From assembly GCA_005778045.1 (NCBI GenBank), contig SXKQ01000093.1, positions 1 through 37,611 on the forward strand: a stretch of DNA of 37,611 bases, read 5' to 3'. Below the pieces are notes generated by a model. That model searched no databases. It saw nothing but the letters and a program-made list of their open reading frames with translations, and was not told the origin of the DNA. The stretch comes from Planctomycetia bacterium. GTDB lineage: Bacteria > Planctomycetota > UBA1135 > GCA-002686595. This document shows positions 1 through 8,001 of the stretch, one piece after another. The translations under genes and the position numbers were made by a program. Numbering within the stretch: position 1 is the first letter of the stretch; every line of letters starts with the position of its first letter.

Positions 1-957
1 GAAATCCGCGCGGAATGGGCCGCCCAGCGCATCCAGAACCTGAGCCTCGCCAAGGCCGTGCTCAACGCCGCGTCGATCCAGCGGCGCTCGACGAAGATCA
101 AGAGCCTGATCAACGAGTTCCAATACCCGCGGCTCGGCCCGGGGCAGATGTGGGAGACCTGCGCGGAAAAGCTCGCCGGTCTCGGCGGTGAGGTGCTCAT
201 GCACCACAAGGTGCGCGCGATCGAGCTGCGCGACGGCCGCGCGGTCGCCGTGCGCTGCCAGACCCCCGAGGGCGAGCGTCGCTTCGAGGGTGAGCACGTG
301 ATCTCGACCATGTCAGTGCGCGGCCTCGTGCGCGCGCTCGGCGACGCGGCGCCCGCGGAGACGCGCACGGCCGCGGAAGGGCTGCGCTACCGCGACTTCC
401 TCGTGGTCGCGCTGATCCTCGAGGCCGAAAACCTCTTCACGGACAACTGGATCTACATCCACACGCCGGGCGTCAAGGTCGGCCGTATCCAGAACTTCAA
501 CAACTGGTCGCCCGCGATGGTGCCCGAGGAAGGCCGCACCTGCCTCGGCATGGAGTACTTCTGCTTCGAGGGTGACGGACTGTGGACGGCAAGCGATGCG
601 GAGCTCGTCGCGCTCGCCACCAAGGAGCTCGGCGAGCTCGGCCTCGGAGACCCAACGAAGGTCGTCGACGGCACCGTGGTGCGCATGCCCAAGGCCTATC
701 CGATCTACGACTCCGAGTACCGCGGGCACCTCGACCGCGTGCGCGACTTCATCGACGGGATCGACAACCTGCACCCCGTCGGCCGCAACGGGATGCACAA
801 ATACAACAATCAGGACCACTCGATGCTGACTGCCATGATGGTGGCCTGGAACATGCAGGGCGCCGCCCACGACGTGTGGGAGGTGAACACCGACTTCGAG
901 TACCACGAGGAGCAGCGTCTCGAGCCTCAGCGGTTCGCGGCGCAGTCGGCGGGCTAG
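1..957 (+). CDS. FAD-dependent oxidoreductase (amine-oxidase/UGM-like), 3' part
   Basis: The reading frame is open from base 1, so the N-terminus with the Rossmann FAD-binding motif lies outside the window; about 318 C-terminal residues are present. Landmarks are the segment EFQYPRLGPGQMWE, a strand reading HVISTMSVRGLV, and the C-terminal stretch GRNGMHKYNNQDHSML. I recognise these from NAD(P)/FAD-dependent oxidoreductases of the protoporphyrinogen-oxidase/UDP-galactopyranose-mutase-like group, which often sit in polysaccharide loci. The QDHSM segment should cover the FAD site near the C-terminus. The substrate is unknown. The stop lies four bases before the next ATG, so it is probably cotranscribed with the VTC gene. 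The family call is fairly sure; a specific reaction cannot be given. Confidence 0.8.
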   Translation, partial: EIRAEWAAQRIQNLSLAKAVLNAASIQRRSTKIKSLINEFQYPRLGPGQMWETCAEKLAGLGGEVLMHHKVRAIELRDGRAVAVRCQTPEGERRFEGEHVISTMSVRGLVRALGDAAPAETRTAAEGLRYRDFLVVALILEAENLFTDNWIYIHTPGVKVGRIQNFNNWSPAMVPEEGRTCLGMEYFCFEGDGLWTASDAELVALATKELGELGLGDPTKVVDGTVVRMPKAYPIYDSEYRGHLDRVRDFIDGIDNLHPVGRNGMHKYNNQDHSMLTAMMVAWNMQGAAHDVWEVNTDFEYHEEQRLEPQRFAAQSAG

Positions 958-961
958 CGCC

Positions 962-1723
962 ATGCCTGCTCACGAACTCCCGCAGGGCGCGTACGTCCGC
1001 GACTTCAACCGCTTCGAGCAGAAGTACCTCGTGCGCGTCGACGACGCGCAGGCGCTCATCGCGGACCTCGCCGGTTTCGCAGATCCGGACCCGCACTCGG
1101 GACTCGATGGCTACTCGATCCACTCGCAGTACTGGGACTCGCCGGAGCTGCGCTTCTTTTGGGAGAAGCTCGACGGGCAGAAGTTCCGCCGCAAGCTGCG
1201 GCTGCGGCGCTACGCGCTGCGCGACGAGGCCTTCGTCGAGATCAAGCAGCGCATCGACCGCACGGTGCAGAAGCGTCGGGCACGGCGCACGGTCGCGGAG
1301 CTCGTCGCTCTGTTCGGCCGGGGCGAGCTCGACGCGGACCTCGAGCGCGCGGAGACGGACCCCGTCGTGCGCGAGGCGCTCGTGCTCTGCCGCGAGCACC
1401 GGCTCGTGCCAAAGGTCGCTGTCAGCTACCGCCGCCGTGCGTGGTTCGCGCGCTTCGAGGCGGACCTGCGCATCACCATCGACACGCGCCTGATGTACGA
1501 CGCGAGCACGCTGGACCTCGCGCGTCCCTTCGAGATCGGCAGCTGGATCCTGCCGCCCGAGCTCGCGGTGCTCGAACTCAAGTACAACCAGCGCGTGCCC
1601 CTGTGGCTTGTCGCGCTCGTCAAGAAGCACAGCCTCGAGCTGGTGCGCTTCTCGAAGTACTGCGCGGCTGTGGACCTCGCCTTCCACGACGGTCTCCACG
1701 CCCTCGCTCCCCGTCCCCTCTGA
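962..1723 (+). CDS. VTC-domain polyphosphate polymerase-like protein
   Basis: This 253-residue protein is almost entirely one VTC domain, a triphosphate-tunnel fold that in yeast Vtc4 makes polyphosphate from ATP. The tunnel residues are visible: the first strand R17-F-E19-Q-K21-Y, the basic strand K74-F-R-R-K-L-R-L-R-R83-Y, E93-I-K95, the R159-A-W pair, D174/R176, the metal-binding strand L-E205-L-K207-Y-N and the closing S231-K232-Y233. Nothing expected is missing, so it is probably catalytic. It has no signal peptide or membrane segment and should act in the cytoplasm, perhaps docked on the DUF4956 protein encoded 14 bases downstream. The polyphosphate product is inferred from the family and not shown for bacterial short VTC proteins of this type. 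Confidence 0.93.
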   Translation: MPAHELPQGAYVRDFNRFEQKYLVRVDDAQALIADLAGFADPDPHSGLDGYSIHSQYWDSPELRFFWEKLDGQKFRRKLRLRRYALRDEAFVEIKQRIDRTVQKRRARRTVAELVALFGRGELDADLERAETDPVVREALVLCREHRLVPKVAVSYRRRAWFARFEADLRITIDTRLMYDASTLDLARPFEIGSWILPPELAVLELKYNQRVPLWLVALVKKHSLELVRFSKYCAAVDLAFHDGLHALAPRPL

Positions 1724-1727
1724 ACCC

Positions 1728-1731
1728 GGAG
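1728..1731 (+). promoter_or_regulatory. Shine-Dalgarno for DUF4956 gene
   Basis: GGAG stands six bases before the GTG at 1738. It decides this start: the frame is open much further upstream inside the VTC gene, but that part is out-of-frame shadow. Confidence 0.6.
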
Positions 1732-1737
1732 TCCACC

Positions 1738-2436
1738 GTGAACGAAGCCCTCGACCAGCTCACCCGCAATACGGCCGCGGTCGGCGGCGGCGCGGCCTTC
1801 TGGCACGTCCTGTACGCGCTCGGCCTGAGCTTCTTCCTCTCGCTCGTGCTGGCGTGGGTCTACCGCCAGACGCACCGCGGCATCAGCTACTCGGTGTCGC
1901 TCGTGCACACCATGATCCTGATGGCGATCACGACCGCGCTGGTGATGGAGATCATCGGCTCGAATATCGCGCGCGCCTTCAGCCTCGTCGGCGCGCTCTC
2001 GATCATCCGCTTCCGCACCGCGATCAAGGAGCCGCGCGACGTCGGCTTCCTGTTCGCCTCGATGGCCGTAGGCATGGCCTGCGGCACGGGCTTCTTCGAC
2101 CTCGCGGTCCTGTTCACGCTGTTCCTGTCGCCGGTGATCTACTTCCTGCACCGCTTCCAGATCGGTGCCCAGCCCACGAGCGAGATGCTGCTCAAGGTGC
2201 AGCTCGCCGACGGCGTGGATCACAGGATCGCATTTCAGGAACCCTTCTTTCGTCATCTGCAGGATCACTCGCTGCTGTCCGTAGAGACAATTCAGGGCGG
2301 CAGCGCGCTCGAGCTCGTGTACTCCGTGCACCTGAAGAAGGGTACGCGCGAAGCCGAGTTCATGGACGCCGTGCGGACTGTGAACGGCAATCGCAAGGTC
2401 GTGCTGCTCACGGGCGCCCAGAACATCGACATCTGA
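1738..2436 (+). CDS. DUF4956 family membrane protein
   Basis: A 232-residue protein with about four hydrophobic helices in the first 145 residues and a soluble C-terminal domain of about 85 residues. The family hallmark is present: S82-L-V-G-A-L followed by S-I-I-R-F-R93 and a run ending in KEPRDVGFLF. From memory, DUF4956 genes recur next to VTC polymerase and CotH kinase genes in many bacteria, and the same association is seen here. No biochemical role is established to my knowledge. A plausible role is a membrane anchor or channel for the VTC product, with the Arg-rich loop contacting phosphate, but that is inference. The GTG start is supported by GGAG six bases upstream. Confidence 0.9.
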   Translation: MNEALDQLTRNTAAVGGGAAFWHVLYALGLSFFLSLVLAWVYRQTHRGISYSVSLVHTMILMAITTALVMEIIGSNIARAFSLVGALSIIRFRTAIKEPRDVGFLFASMAVGMACGTGFFDLAVLFTLFLSPVIYFLHRFQIGAQPTSEMLLKVQLADGVDHRIAFQEPFFRHLQDHSLLSVETIQGGSALELVYSVHLKKGTREAEFMDAVRTVNGNRKVVLLTGAQNIDI

Positions 2437-2449
2437 CCTGCGTCGCGCC

Positions 2450-3553
2450 ATGACGCCGCACTCCCCCACGAGCGAGTCGACCGCGCGCTTCGTCGCCCGC
2501 CACGAGCGAGCGCTGATCGCGGCGTGGCTCGCGGGTTGCGCGGCACTCGCGGGAACGCTCGCGATCTGGGGCATCCTGCTCAATGGCGCCGAGCGCGCCG
2601 TGGACGCCGCGAGCGAAGACTGGATCGAGGAGCTCGACGAGGCCGAGGGGCTTCTGCGCGTCGGGAGCACGACCAGCGCGCTGGCCCTGCTCGAGCGCCT
2701 CGAACGCGACTGCCCCGCCACGTTCGTCAAGCATCGCCACGACCGCGAGCGCGAGCGCCTGCTCGCGTCGCTGGCCGAGGCGTACCGCGTCGATGGTCGC
2801 AAGAAGCGCGCGCTCGAGACGCTGGAGCGCGCCGTCGCGTTCGATCCGAAGAACTACGGCAATCACTTTCGGCTGGCCGAGCTCGCCCGCGACGTGGGCG
2901 AGGACGCGCGTGCTCGCAGCGCCTATGAAGCGGTACTCGCCATCCATCCCACCCACCAGCCGAGCGCAGCGGCCCTGATGGATATGGACTTCTCCGCGGG
3001 TCGCTACGCATCCGTGGTGGAGTCCTTCGAGCGCTACGTCGACGCATGGCAGCTCGCGACCGTGCACGTGCAGCTCGGCACGACGCGCGTCGCGCTCGAC
3101 ATTCCCGTCGACGGTCGCTTACATTCCATCGAGGTCCGTTGCACGGTCGAGGCGAGCTGGAGCGGGCCGATCATGCTGCAGACCCACGGCTACAGCGCGC
3201 GCCTCGAGTCCATCGAAGCCGGCGCGGCGTTGCGTGCAGGCGAGCTCCCGCGAGTTCCCCTGCGACTCGACGCAACTGCGACATGGACCGCGTCCGGCGG
3301 CACCAGCCCCGCGGGCGGCGAGTTGCTCGCGCGCGAGACGAGCTCCAGCTTGACCAGCAAGCCGGTCGAGGCTGCCGATGGCATCGCCCGCATCCAGTTC
3401 GAACTTGCGCTGTTCCGCTCGGTGTCGGACACGATGTGGAAACAGGCCGAGAAGAGCTTCGCCAACTGCCTGCTCGCGTCGCGCTGGCGCGAGCGGCTCC
3501 AGCACCTGCGCCGCGGCGGCGCCCCGGCAGCCGGCTCGGTGTTCGAGGACTGA
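2450..3553 (+). CDS. Membrane-anchored TPR protein, uncharacterised
   Basis: A 367-residue protein with a single hydrophobic segment at about residues 23-45 and no cleavage site, so it is likely anchored with its bulk outside the cytoplasm. Residues 55-205 form helical repeats of TPR type; the clearest runs are ALAEAYRVDGRKKRALETLE and the following FRLAELARDVGEDARARSAY. The C-terminal third is strand-rich and unrecognised, ending in a basic helix. It sits between the DUF4956 and SGNH genes with very short gaps, so it is probably an assembly or scaffold component of the same system. No enzymatic motif is visible. It could be specific to this lineage. Confidence 0.8.
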   Translation: MTPHSPTSESTARFVARHERALIAAWLAGCAALAGTLAIWGILLNGAERAVDAASEDWIEELDEAEGLLRVGSTTSALALLERLERDCPATFVKHRHDRERERLLASLAEAYRVDGRKKRALETLERAVAFDPKNYGNHFRLAELARDVGEDARARSAYEAVLAIHPTHQPSAAALMDMDFSAGRYASVVESFERYVDAWQLATVHVQLGTTRVALDIPVDGRLHSIEVRCTVEASWSGPIMLQTHGYSARLESIEAGAALRAGELPRVPLRLDATATWTASGGTSPAGGELLARETSSSLTSKPVEAADGIARIQFELALFRSVSDTMWKQAEKSFANCLLASRWRERLQHLRRGGAPAAGSVFED

Positions 3554-3556
3554 GCC

Positions 3557-4858
3557 GTGGATCCGCGCACCTCGAAGCTCGAACGCGCTGCCGCGACCGC
3601 CCTGCTCGGGCTGCTGCTCGCCTACGTGGTCACGGAGCACACTTCGAAGCCGTGGATTCTGGGCTGGAGCAAGCCTTGGGTCGCGCTGCTGCTCGCCTGC
3701 ACCGCCCTCGCCGTGGTCACGCTCGGATCCTTCCGCCGCGAGGTTGGCCCGCGCGTCGCATCGGTGCGCCGAACCGCGATCGCCAGCGCGGCTTTCGTGA
3801 CGCTGCTGCTCGTCGTCACCGAGACCTTGCTGCGAGCGACGGACAAGCCCGCTTACGAGGAGCTCGACAACTCCGGTCGTTACGCGGCCGACCCCGACGT
3901 GGGGCTTGCGTACGTGCCGAACCACCGGCAGGTGCTCCAAACGCGGGAGTACCGGGTCGAGTGGGCCAGCAACGCCCAAGGCGTGCGCTCCGACCGTGAC
4001 TTCGGGCCGAAGGCGGCCGGGGTGACGCGCATCCTGTGCGTCGGCGACTCGTTCACCGCCTGCGACCAGGTGCCCGGCGCGCAGACCTGGCCGGCGGCGC
4101 TCGAGGCAAACCTCGCGCGCAGGCTCGCGGAATCGGGCAGCACGCGCCGCATCGAGGTCGTCAACGCGGGCTTCCCGGGCTTCTCCACGGCCAACGAGGC
4201 CGCGTGGATCGCGAAGTTCGGCGCACGCTTCGAGCCGGACCTCGTGCTCGTCGCCACGACTCCCAACGATCTCTCCGAGAACCCGTTCCCGCTGCAATAC
4301 ACCGCCCGCGGCGGCCGGATGGTGTCCGCGCGGGCCACGGAAGCCGACGAAGCTCGCTACGAGCATCGGCGGCGCTGGTGGTGCCTCGGCGGGGCGATCG
4401 AGCGCAGCCGGCTCGCGCAGCGCATCGCGGCTTCCGCGGCGTGGGCCAGACTGCGCGGCCGTCCGCCGTTCCACCACGTCGAGGCCTACGAATCGCAGCC
4501 CGGTCCGAAGGCCAAGCGGCTCTACGAACTCGCGGATCGCTGCATGCTCGACGCGCGCGCCGCGTCCGAAGCCCTCGGCGCCCGCTTTGGCATCGTCGTG
4601 AACCCGTATGCGCGCCAGCTGCGCGAGTTCCAAGCTGGTCTCGACGGCGGCGCCTATGGCGCGCACTGGCAAGATTTTGCTGCTCGCAACGGAACCGCGT
4701 GTGTGGACGCGCGCGAGCGCTTCCTCGCACACGCCGACCCAGCGTCGCTGTATTGGCGCGAAGACAACCACTGCACGGCCGCGGGCTACGCGCTCATCGC
4801 CGAAGCCGCGGCCGAGCTGGTCTGGTCGCGCCGTGCCGAGCTGGGGTGGATGCCGTGA
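3557..4858 (+). CDS. SGNH/GDSL hydrolase with N-terminal membrane helices
   Basis: This protein has 433 residues and a GTG start three bases after the preceding stop. Three hydrophobic helices occupy roughly residues 12-95. The catalytic domain follows with all SGNH blocks: G-D164-S165-F (nucleophile Ser), N203-A-G-F (oxyanion Gly region), T-P-N237-D238 (Asn) and D403-N-H405 followed by TAAGY (Asp/His). The enzyme should act on the outer face of the cytoplasmic membrane. Typical substrates of this clan are O-acyl groups on glycans or lipids. Given the two GT4 enzymes and the CotH kinase in the same operon, a surface-glycan esterase or acyltransferase is plausible but unproven. The last four bases overlap the CotH gene (GTGA). 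Confidence 0.9.
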   Translation: MDPRTSKLERAAATALLGLLLAYVVTEHTSKPWILGWSKPWVALLLACTALAVVTLGSFRREVGPRVASVRRTAIASAAFVTLLLVVTETLLRATDKPAYEELDNSGRYAADPDVGLAYVPNHRQVLQTREYRVEWASNAQGVRSDRDFGPKAAGVTRILCVGDSFTACDQVPGAQTWPAALEANLARRLAESGSTRRIEVVNAGFPGFSTANEAAWIAKFGARFEPDLVLVATTPNDLSENPFPLQYTARGGRMVSARATEADEARYEHRRRWWCLGGAIERSRLAQRIAASAAWARLRGRPPFHHVEAYESQPGPKAKRLYELADRCMLDARAASEALGARFGIVVNPYARQLREFQAGLDGGAYGAHWQDFAARNGTACVDARERFLAHADPASLYWREDNHCTAAGYALIAEAAAELVWSRRAELGWMP

Positions 4859-7800
4859 GCTCCTCCACCCCCAAGAAGGCGCCGTGGTGGAGCCGCGTCA
4901 CACTGCGCGACGTGCTGTTCCTCACGCTGCCGCCGTTGCTGATCGGCACATGGCTGTTCCTCGCTGCCGTCCGCGACTACTCCAACGCACGTCGGTACGA
5001 CGACTGGTGGTCCGCGCAGACGAGCGTGCGCAAGTTCGGCTGGAATCGTGCGCGAACGGCGCTCGACACGCCAGCGCTCACCGAGCTCGAGGCGCGCATG
5101 GATCCCGAGCGCGACGACGTGCCGCAGCTGAGGCTCTACGTCGATCGTCACGAGTTCGACCGCATCGACGGCGAAGTCGGCGAGCACTGGGGCGAGTGGG
5201 TCGACGTCCGGATCGATGACCACGGCGAGCTCGTCGACGCCGAGCTGCGCTTCCGCGGCGACGGCAGCGCGCACTGGACCACGGAGAAGAAGTCCTTCAC
5301 GCTGAAGACGAAGTCGGGCTCGCTCTACAAGGGCTTCCGAACCATGGCCTTCAGCGTCAAGGATGTGCTGCCGCAGTACCTCGCGGCGACGCTCGCGAAG
5401 GACTTCGGCCTGCTCGCCCCGGAGCAGCAGATCGTGCCGGTGTACCTCAACGACCGCTTCTATGGTTTGCACCGCTTCGTCGAGCCGATCGACGAGAGCT
5501 TCCTGCGCCGTAACTTGCGCATGCCGGGCAACGTGTTCCGCGCCGACACAGCGGAGCGCGGCGACTACTTCAAGGACCTGCCGCGCGAGGTGTTCCGCAA
5601 CCCCTACATCTGGGACCGCGCTGCGAATAACGACCGGCCCGGCGCCTTCGGCACCCAGCTGCTTGGGGACTTCCTCGCCGACTTGAACGACCCTTCGCCG
5701 ACCGCGCGCGAGCGCCTCGACGGCTGGCTCGACGAGGACGAGCTCTCGCGCCTGCTCGCGTACCTGCTCGTCGTCGGCGACCCGTACCACATGAGCGGCG
5801 TGCACAACCAGTTCTGGTACGAGGACCCGGCGTCGGGCACGTTGCACCCGATTCCCTGGGACGTGCGCCTGCTCGACCTCGAGAAGCCACCGCGCGGCTC
5901 GAACATCCACCGCTTCTGGCGCATCGTGCTCGAGGATCCCCGCATCTGGGCCGGCACGATGAGGGTGCTGGCGGAGAAGCTGGAGGACGACTCGCTCCTG
6001 AAGGCGGCGGAGGTGCGACTCGCGCTCGTTCAAGCGCGCTATGCCGACGCGCTCGAATACGACCGCATCCGCAGCGGCATCATCCCGCCCATCGGCGACG
6101 CCGCGGTCGCTCTCGCAACGCTGCGCCGGAACATCGAGGTCCTGCGCGGATGGAGCCGGGATGCAACCGCGAGCGCGCTGGTGATGCCCGGCACCGGAGA
6201 CGCTGCATGGACGATCGATCTGGTCGTCGAGGGACGTGCCCTCCTTGCTCTGCAAGGGTTCGAGCTCGCCCGCGGCGCGCCCAGCCGCGAGGGAATCTGG
6301 CTCGACAGCGACGGCAGCGGAGCGCTCGATCGGAGCGACGAACCCTTGTCGACCGTCCTCGAGCTCGGTGGCGACATCGGCGGGACAGGCGCGGAGCTGC
6401 GGCCCATGCCCCGCCACGTGCGGCTCTTCTGGAAGCCCGCGGCCGACGCTGCGCCGCAAGGCGACCTCGTTCCGAGCCTGCTGCTCTGCGCCACGGGCGA
6501 GCGCCTCAAGATCGCGACGCTCGAGCGCGGAACGGCCCTGCCGACGCGCCGCCGCGCGCCTCGCGACTCCGCTTCCGTGAAATCTCCGGCGTCGAATTCG
6601 ACCGAGCTCGAAGAGCTCGTCTTGCTCGGAAACGTGCGACTCACCGAGGACTTGCTGGTGCACGCCGGACAGCGACTCGTGCTCAGACCCGGCACGACGC
6701 TCACGCTGGAGCCCGACGTGTCGATCGAGTGTCGCGGCCAGCTGATGGCGCTCGGCACGGCGGAGCTGCCGATCACGATCGAGCGCGCGAACCCCGAGCT
6801 GCCGTGGGGCGTATTCGCGCTACAGGGTGCCGGCGCGAACGGCTCCCGACTCGAATACGTGAAGTTCGTCGGGGGCGGTGCTCGTCAAGTGGGGCGCGTC
6901 GAATACAAGGGCGCGGTCTGCGTGCACTACTCCACGGGCGTCGAGTTCGACCACTGCGAGTTTGCCCACAACCAGCGCTGCGATGACCTCATCAACGTCG
7001 TGAAGGGCGAGGCCGCGATCACGAACTCGCACTTCCACCACGCCAACGCGGACTCGATCGACTACGACATGTCCGGCGGGCTCGTCGCGTGGAATCTGAT
7101 CGAGGGTTCCGGCAATGACGGGCTCGACCTGATGACCTGTTGGCCGCGCGTGGTCGGCAATCGCATCCTCGACTCGGGCGACAAGGGCATCTCCGTCGGC
7201 GAGGATAGCTCGCCGCTCGTGTTCGCGAACCTGATCTCGGGCTGCGTGCGCGGCATCGAGGCCAAGGACCGCTCGGAGCCCTTCGTATTTCACTCAACGC
7301 TGGAGAGGAACCAGCTCGGCGTCTACGCGCACATCAAGAACTGGCGCTATGGCGAGGCCGGGTGGCCCAAGTTCGTGCGCGCTGTGGTCGCGGGCAACGA
7401 CCACGACTACAGGAGCGCTGATGATGCCTGTCGCACGATCGCGGACGCGCGCGTGGCGAGCGAAGGCGCGCTTCACGCCGGCGACGTCGAATGGGCTTAT
7501 CGGCTACACGGCGTGCGGGGCGTCTCGGCCGCACCCGGGCTCTACGACGGCTGGAAGCTCGCCGAGCCCTTGGTACCGCGCCACGAAGGCACGTTCGCCG
7601 CGAGCTTCGCGGACACGCTGGCCGGTTGGAAGGCATCGGGGCTCGTGAGGCGCCTGTGCCTGCGCGAGCTCGAGCTTGAGGCGACGCTCCGCGCAGGCGA
7701 CGGACGCATCGAGACGGAGGTGGACTGGCGGCTCGACGAGCCCGACCGCGTGCACGAGCTCGTCGTCGAGCTCGCGAGCGAAGGGCTGCCCGAGGTGGCC

Positions 7801-8001
7801 CTGTTCGCCCGCGGGCCCAGCGGCATCGCGAAAAGGACCGTGCCGCTCGCCGCAAACCGCCACGAATACAGCTTCGCGACGCTGCGCTTGCCTCCGGGTT
7901 GCTACACGGCCTTCGGGATCGACGCCCGGGCGGCCGCGAGCGGCGCGCGCATTCGCGTCCACTCTTGGCGCGTGCTCTCATGGGCCCCGGAGTCGCGCTG
8001 A
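4855..8001 (+). CDS. CotH-kinase / right-handed beta-helix fusion, membrane anchored
   Basis: A 1048-residue protein starting at GTG 4855, which overlaps the SGNH stop; another in-frame GTG lies at 4846. One membrane helix spans about residues 18-40. Residues 82-400 form a CotH kinase domain: the beta strand L-R-F-R-G-D-G (131-137), basic K145-K146 and K151 in the nucleotide-binding region, H317-N318-Q-F-W-Y, and W335-D336 in the position of the metal-binding Asp. CotH proteins are secreted atypical kinases; Bacillus CotH phosphorylates spore-coat proteins. An EF-hand-like loop starts at D484 (DSDGSGALDRSDE). Residues 593-830 form a parallel beta-helix of the pectate-lyase type with repeated N-x-I/F turns. 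The last 200 residues look beta-sandwich-like. The beta-helix suggests glycan binding, so the target may be a polysaccharide or glycoprotein. Confidence 0.9.
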   Translation: MSSSTPKKAPWWSRVTLRDVLFLTLPPLLIGTWLFLAAVRDYSNARRYDDWWSAQTSVRKFGWNRARTALDTPALTELEARMDPERDDVPQLRLYVDRHEFDRIDGEVGEHWGEWVDVRIDDHGELVDAELRFRGDGSAHWTTEKKSFTLKTKSGSLYKGFRTMAFSVKDVLPQYLAATLAKDFGLLAPEQQIVPVYLNDRFYGLHRFVEPIDESFLRRNLRMPGNVFRADTAERGDYFKDLPREVFRNPYIWDRAANNDRPGAFGTQLLGDFLADLNDPSPTARERLDGWLDEDELSRLLAYLLVVGDPYHMSGVHNQFWYEDPASGTLHPIPWDVRLLDLEKPPRGSNIHRFWRIVLEDPRIWAGTMRVLAEKLEDDSLLKAAEVRLALVQARYADALEYDRIRSGIIPPIGDAAVALATLRRNIEVLRGWSRDATASALVMPGTGDAAWTIDLVVEGRALLALQGFELARGAPSREGIWLDSDGSGALDRSDEPLSTVLELGGDIGGTGAELRPMPRHVRLFWKPAADAAPQGDLVPSLLLCATGERLKIATLERGTALPTRRRAPRDSASVKSPASNSTELEELVLLGNVRLTEDLLVHAGQRLVLRPGTTLTLEPDVSIECRGQLMALGTAELPITIERANPELPWGVFALQGAGANGSRLEYVKFVGGGARQVGRVEYKGAVCVHYSTGVEFDHCEFAHNQRCDDLINVVKGEAAITNSHFHHANADSIDYDMSGGLVAWNLIEGSGNDGLDLMTCWPRVVGNRILDSGDKGISVGEDSSPLVFANLISGCVRGIEAKDRSEPFVFHSTLERNQLGVYAHIKNWRYGEAGWPKFVRAVVAGNDHDYRSADDACRTIADARVASEGALHAGDVEWAYRLHGVRGVSAAPGLYDGWKLAEPLVPRHEGTFAASFADTLAGWKASGLVRRLCLRELELEATLRAGDGRIETEVDWRLDEPDRVHELVVELASEGLPEVALFARGPSGIAKRTVPLAANRHEYSFATLRLPPGCYTAFGIDARAAASGARIRVHSWRVLSWAPESR

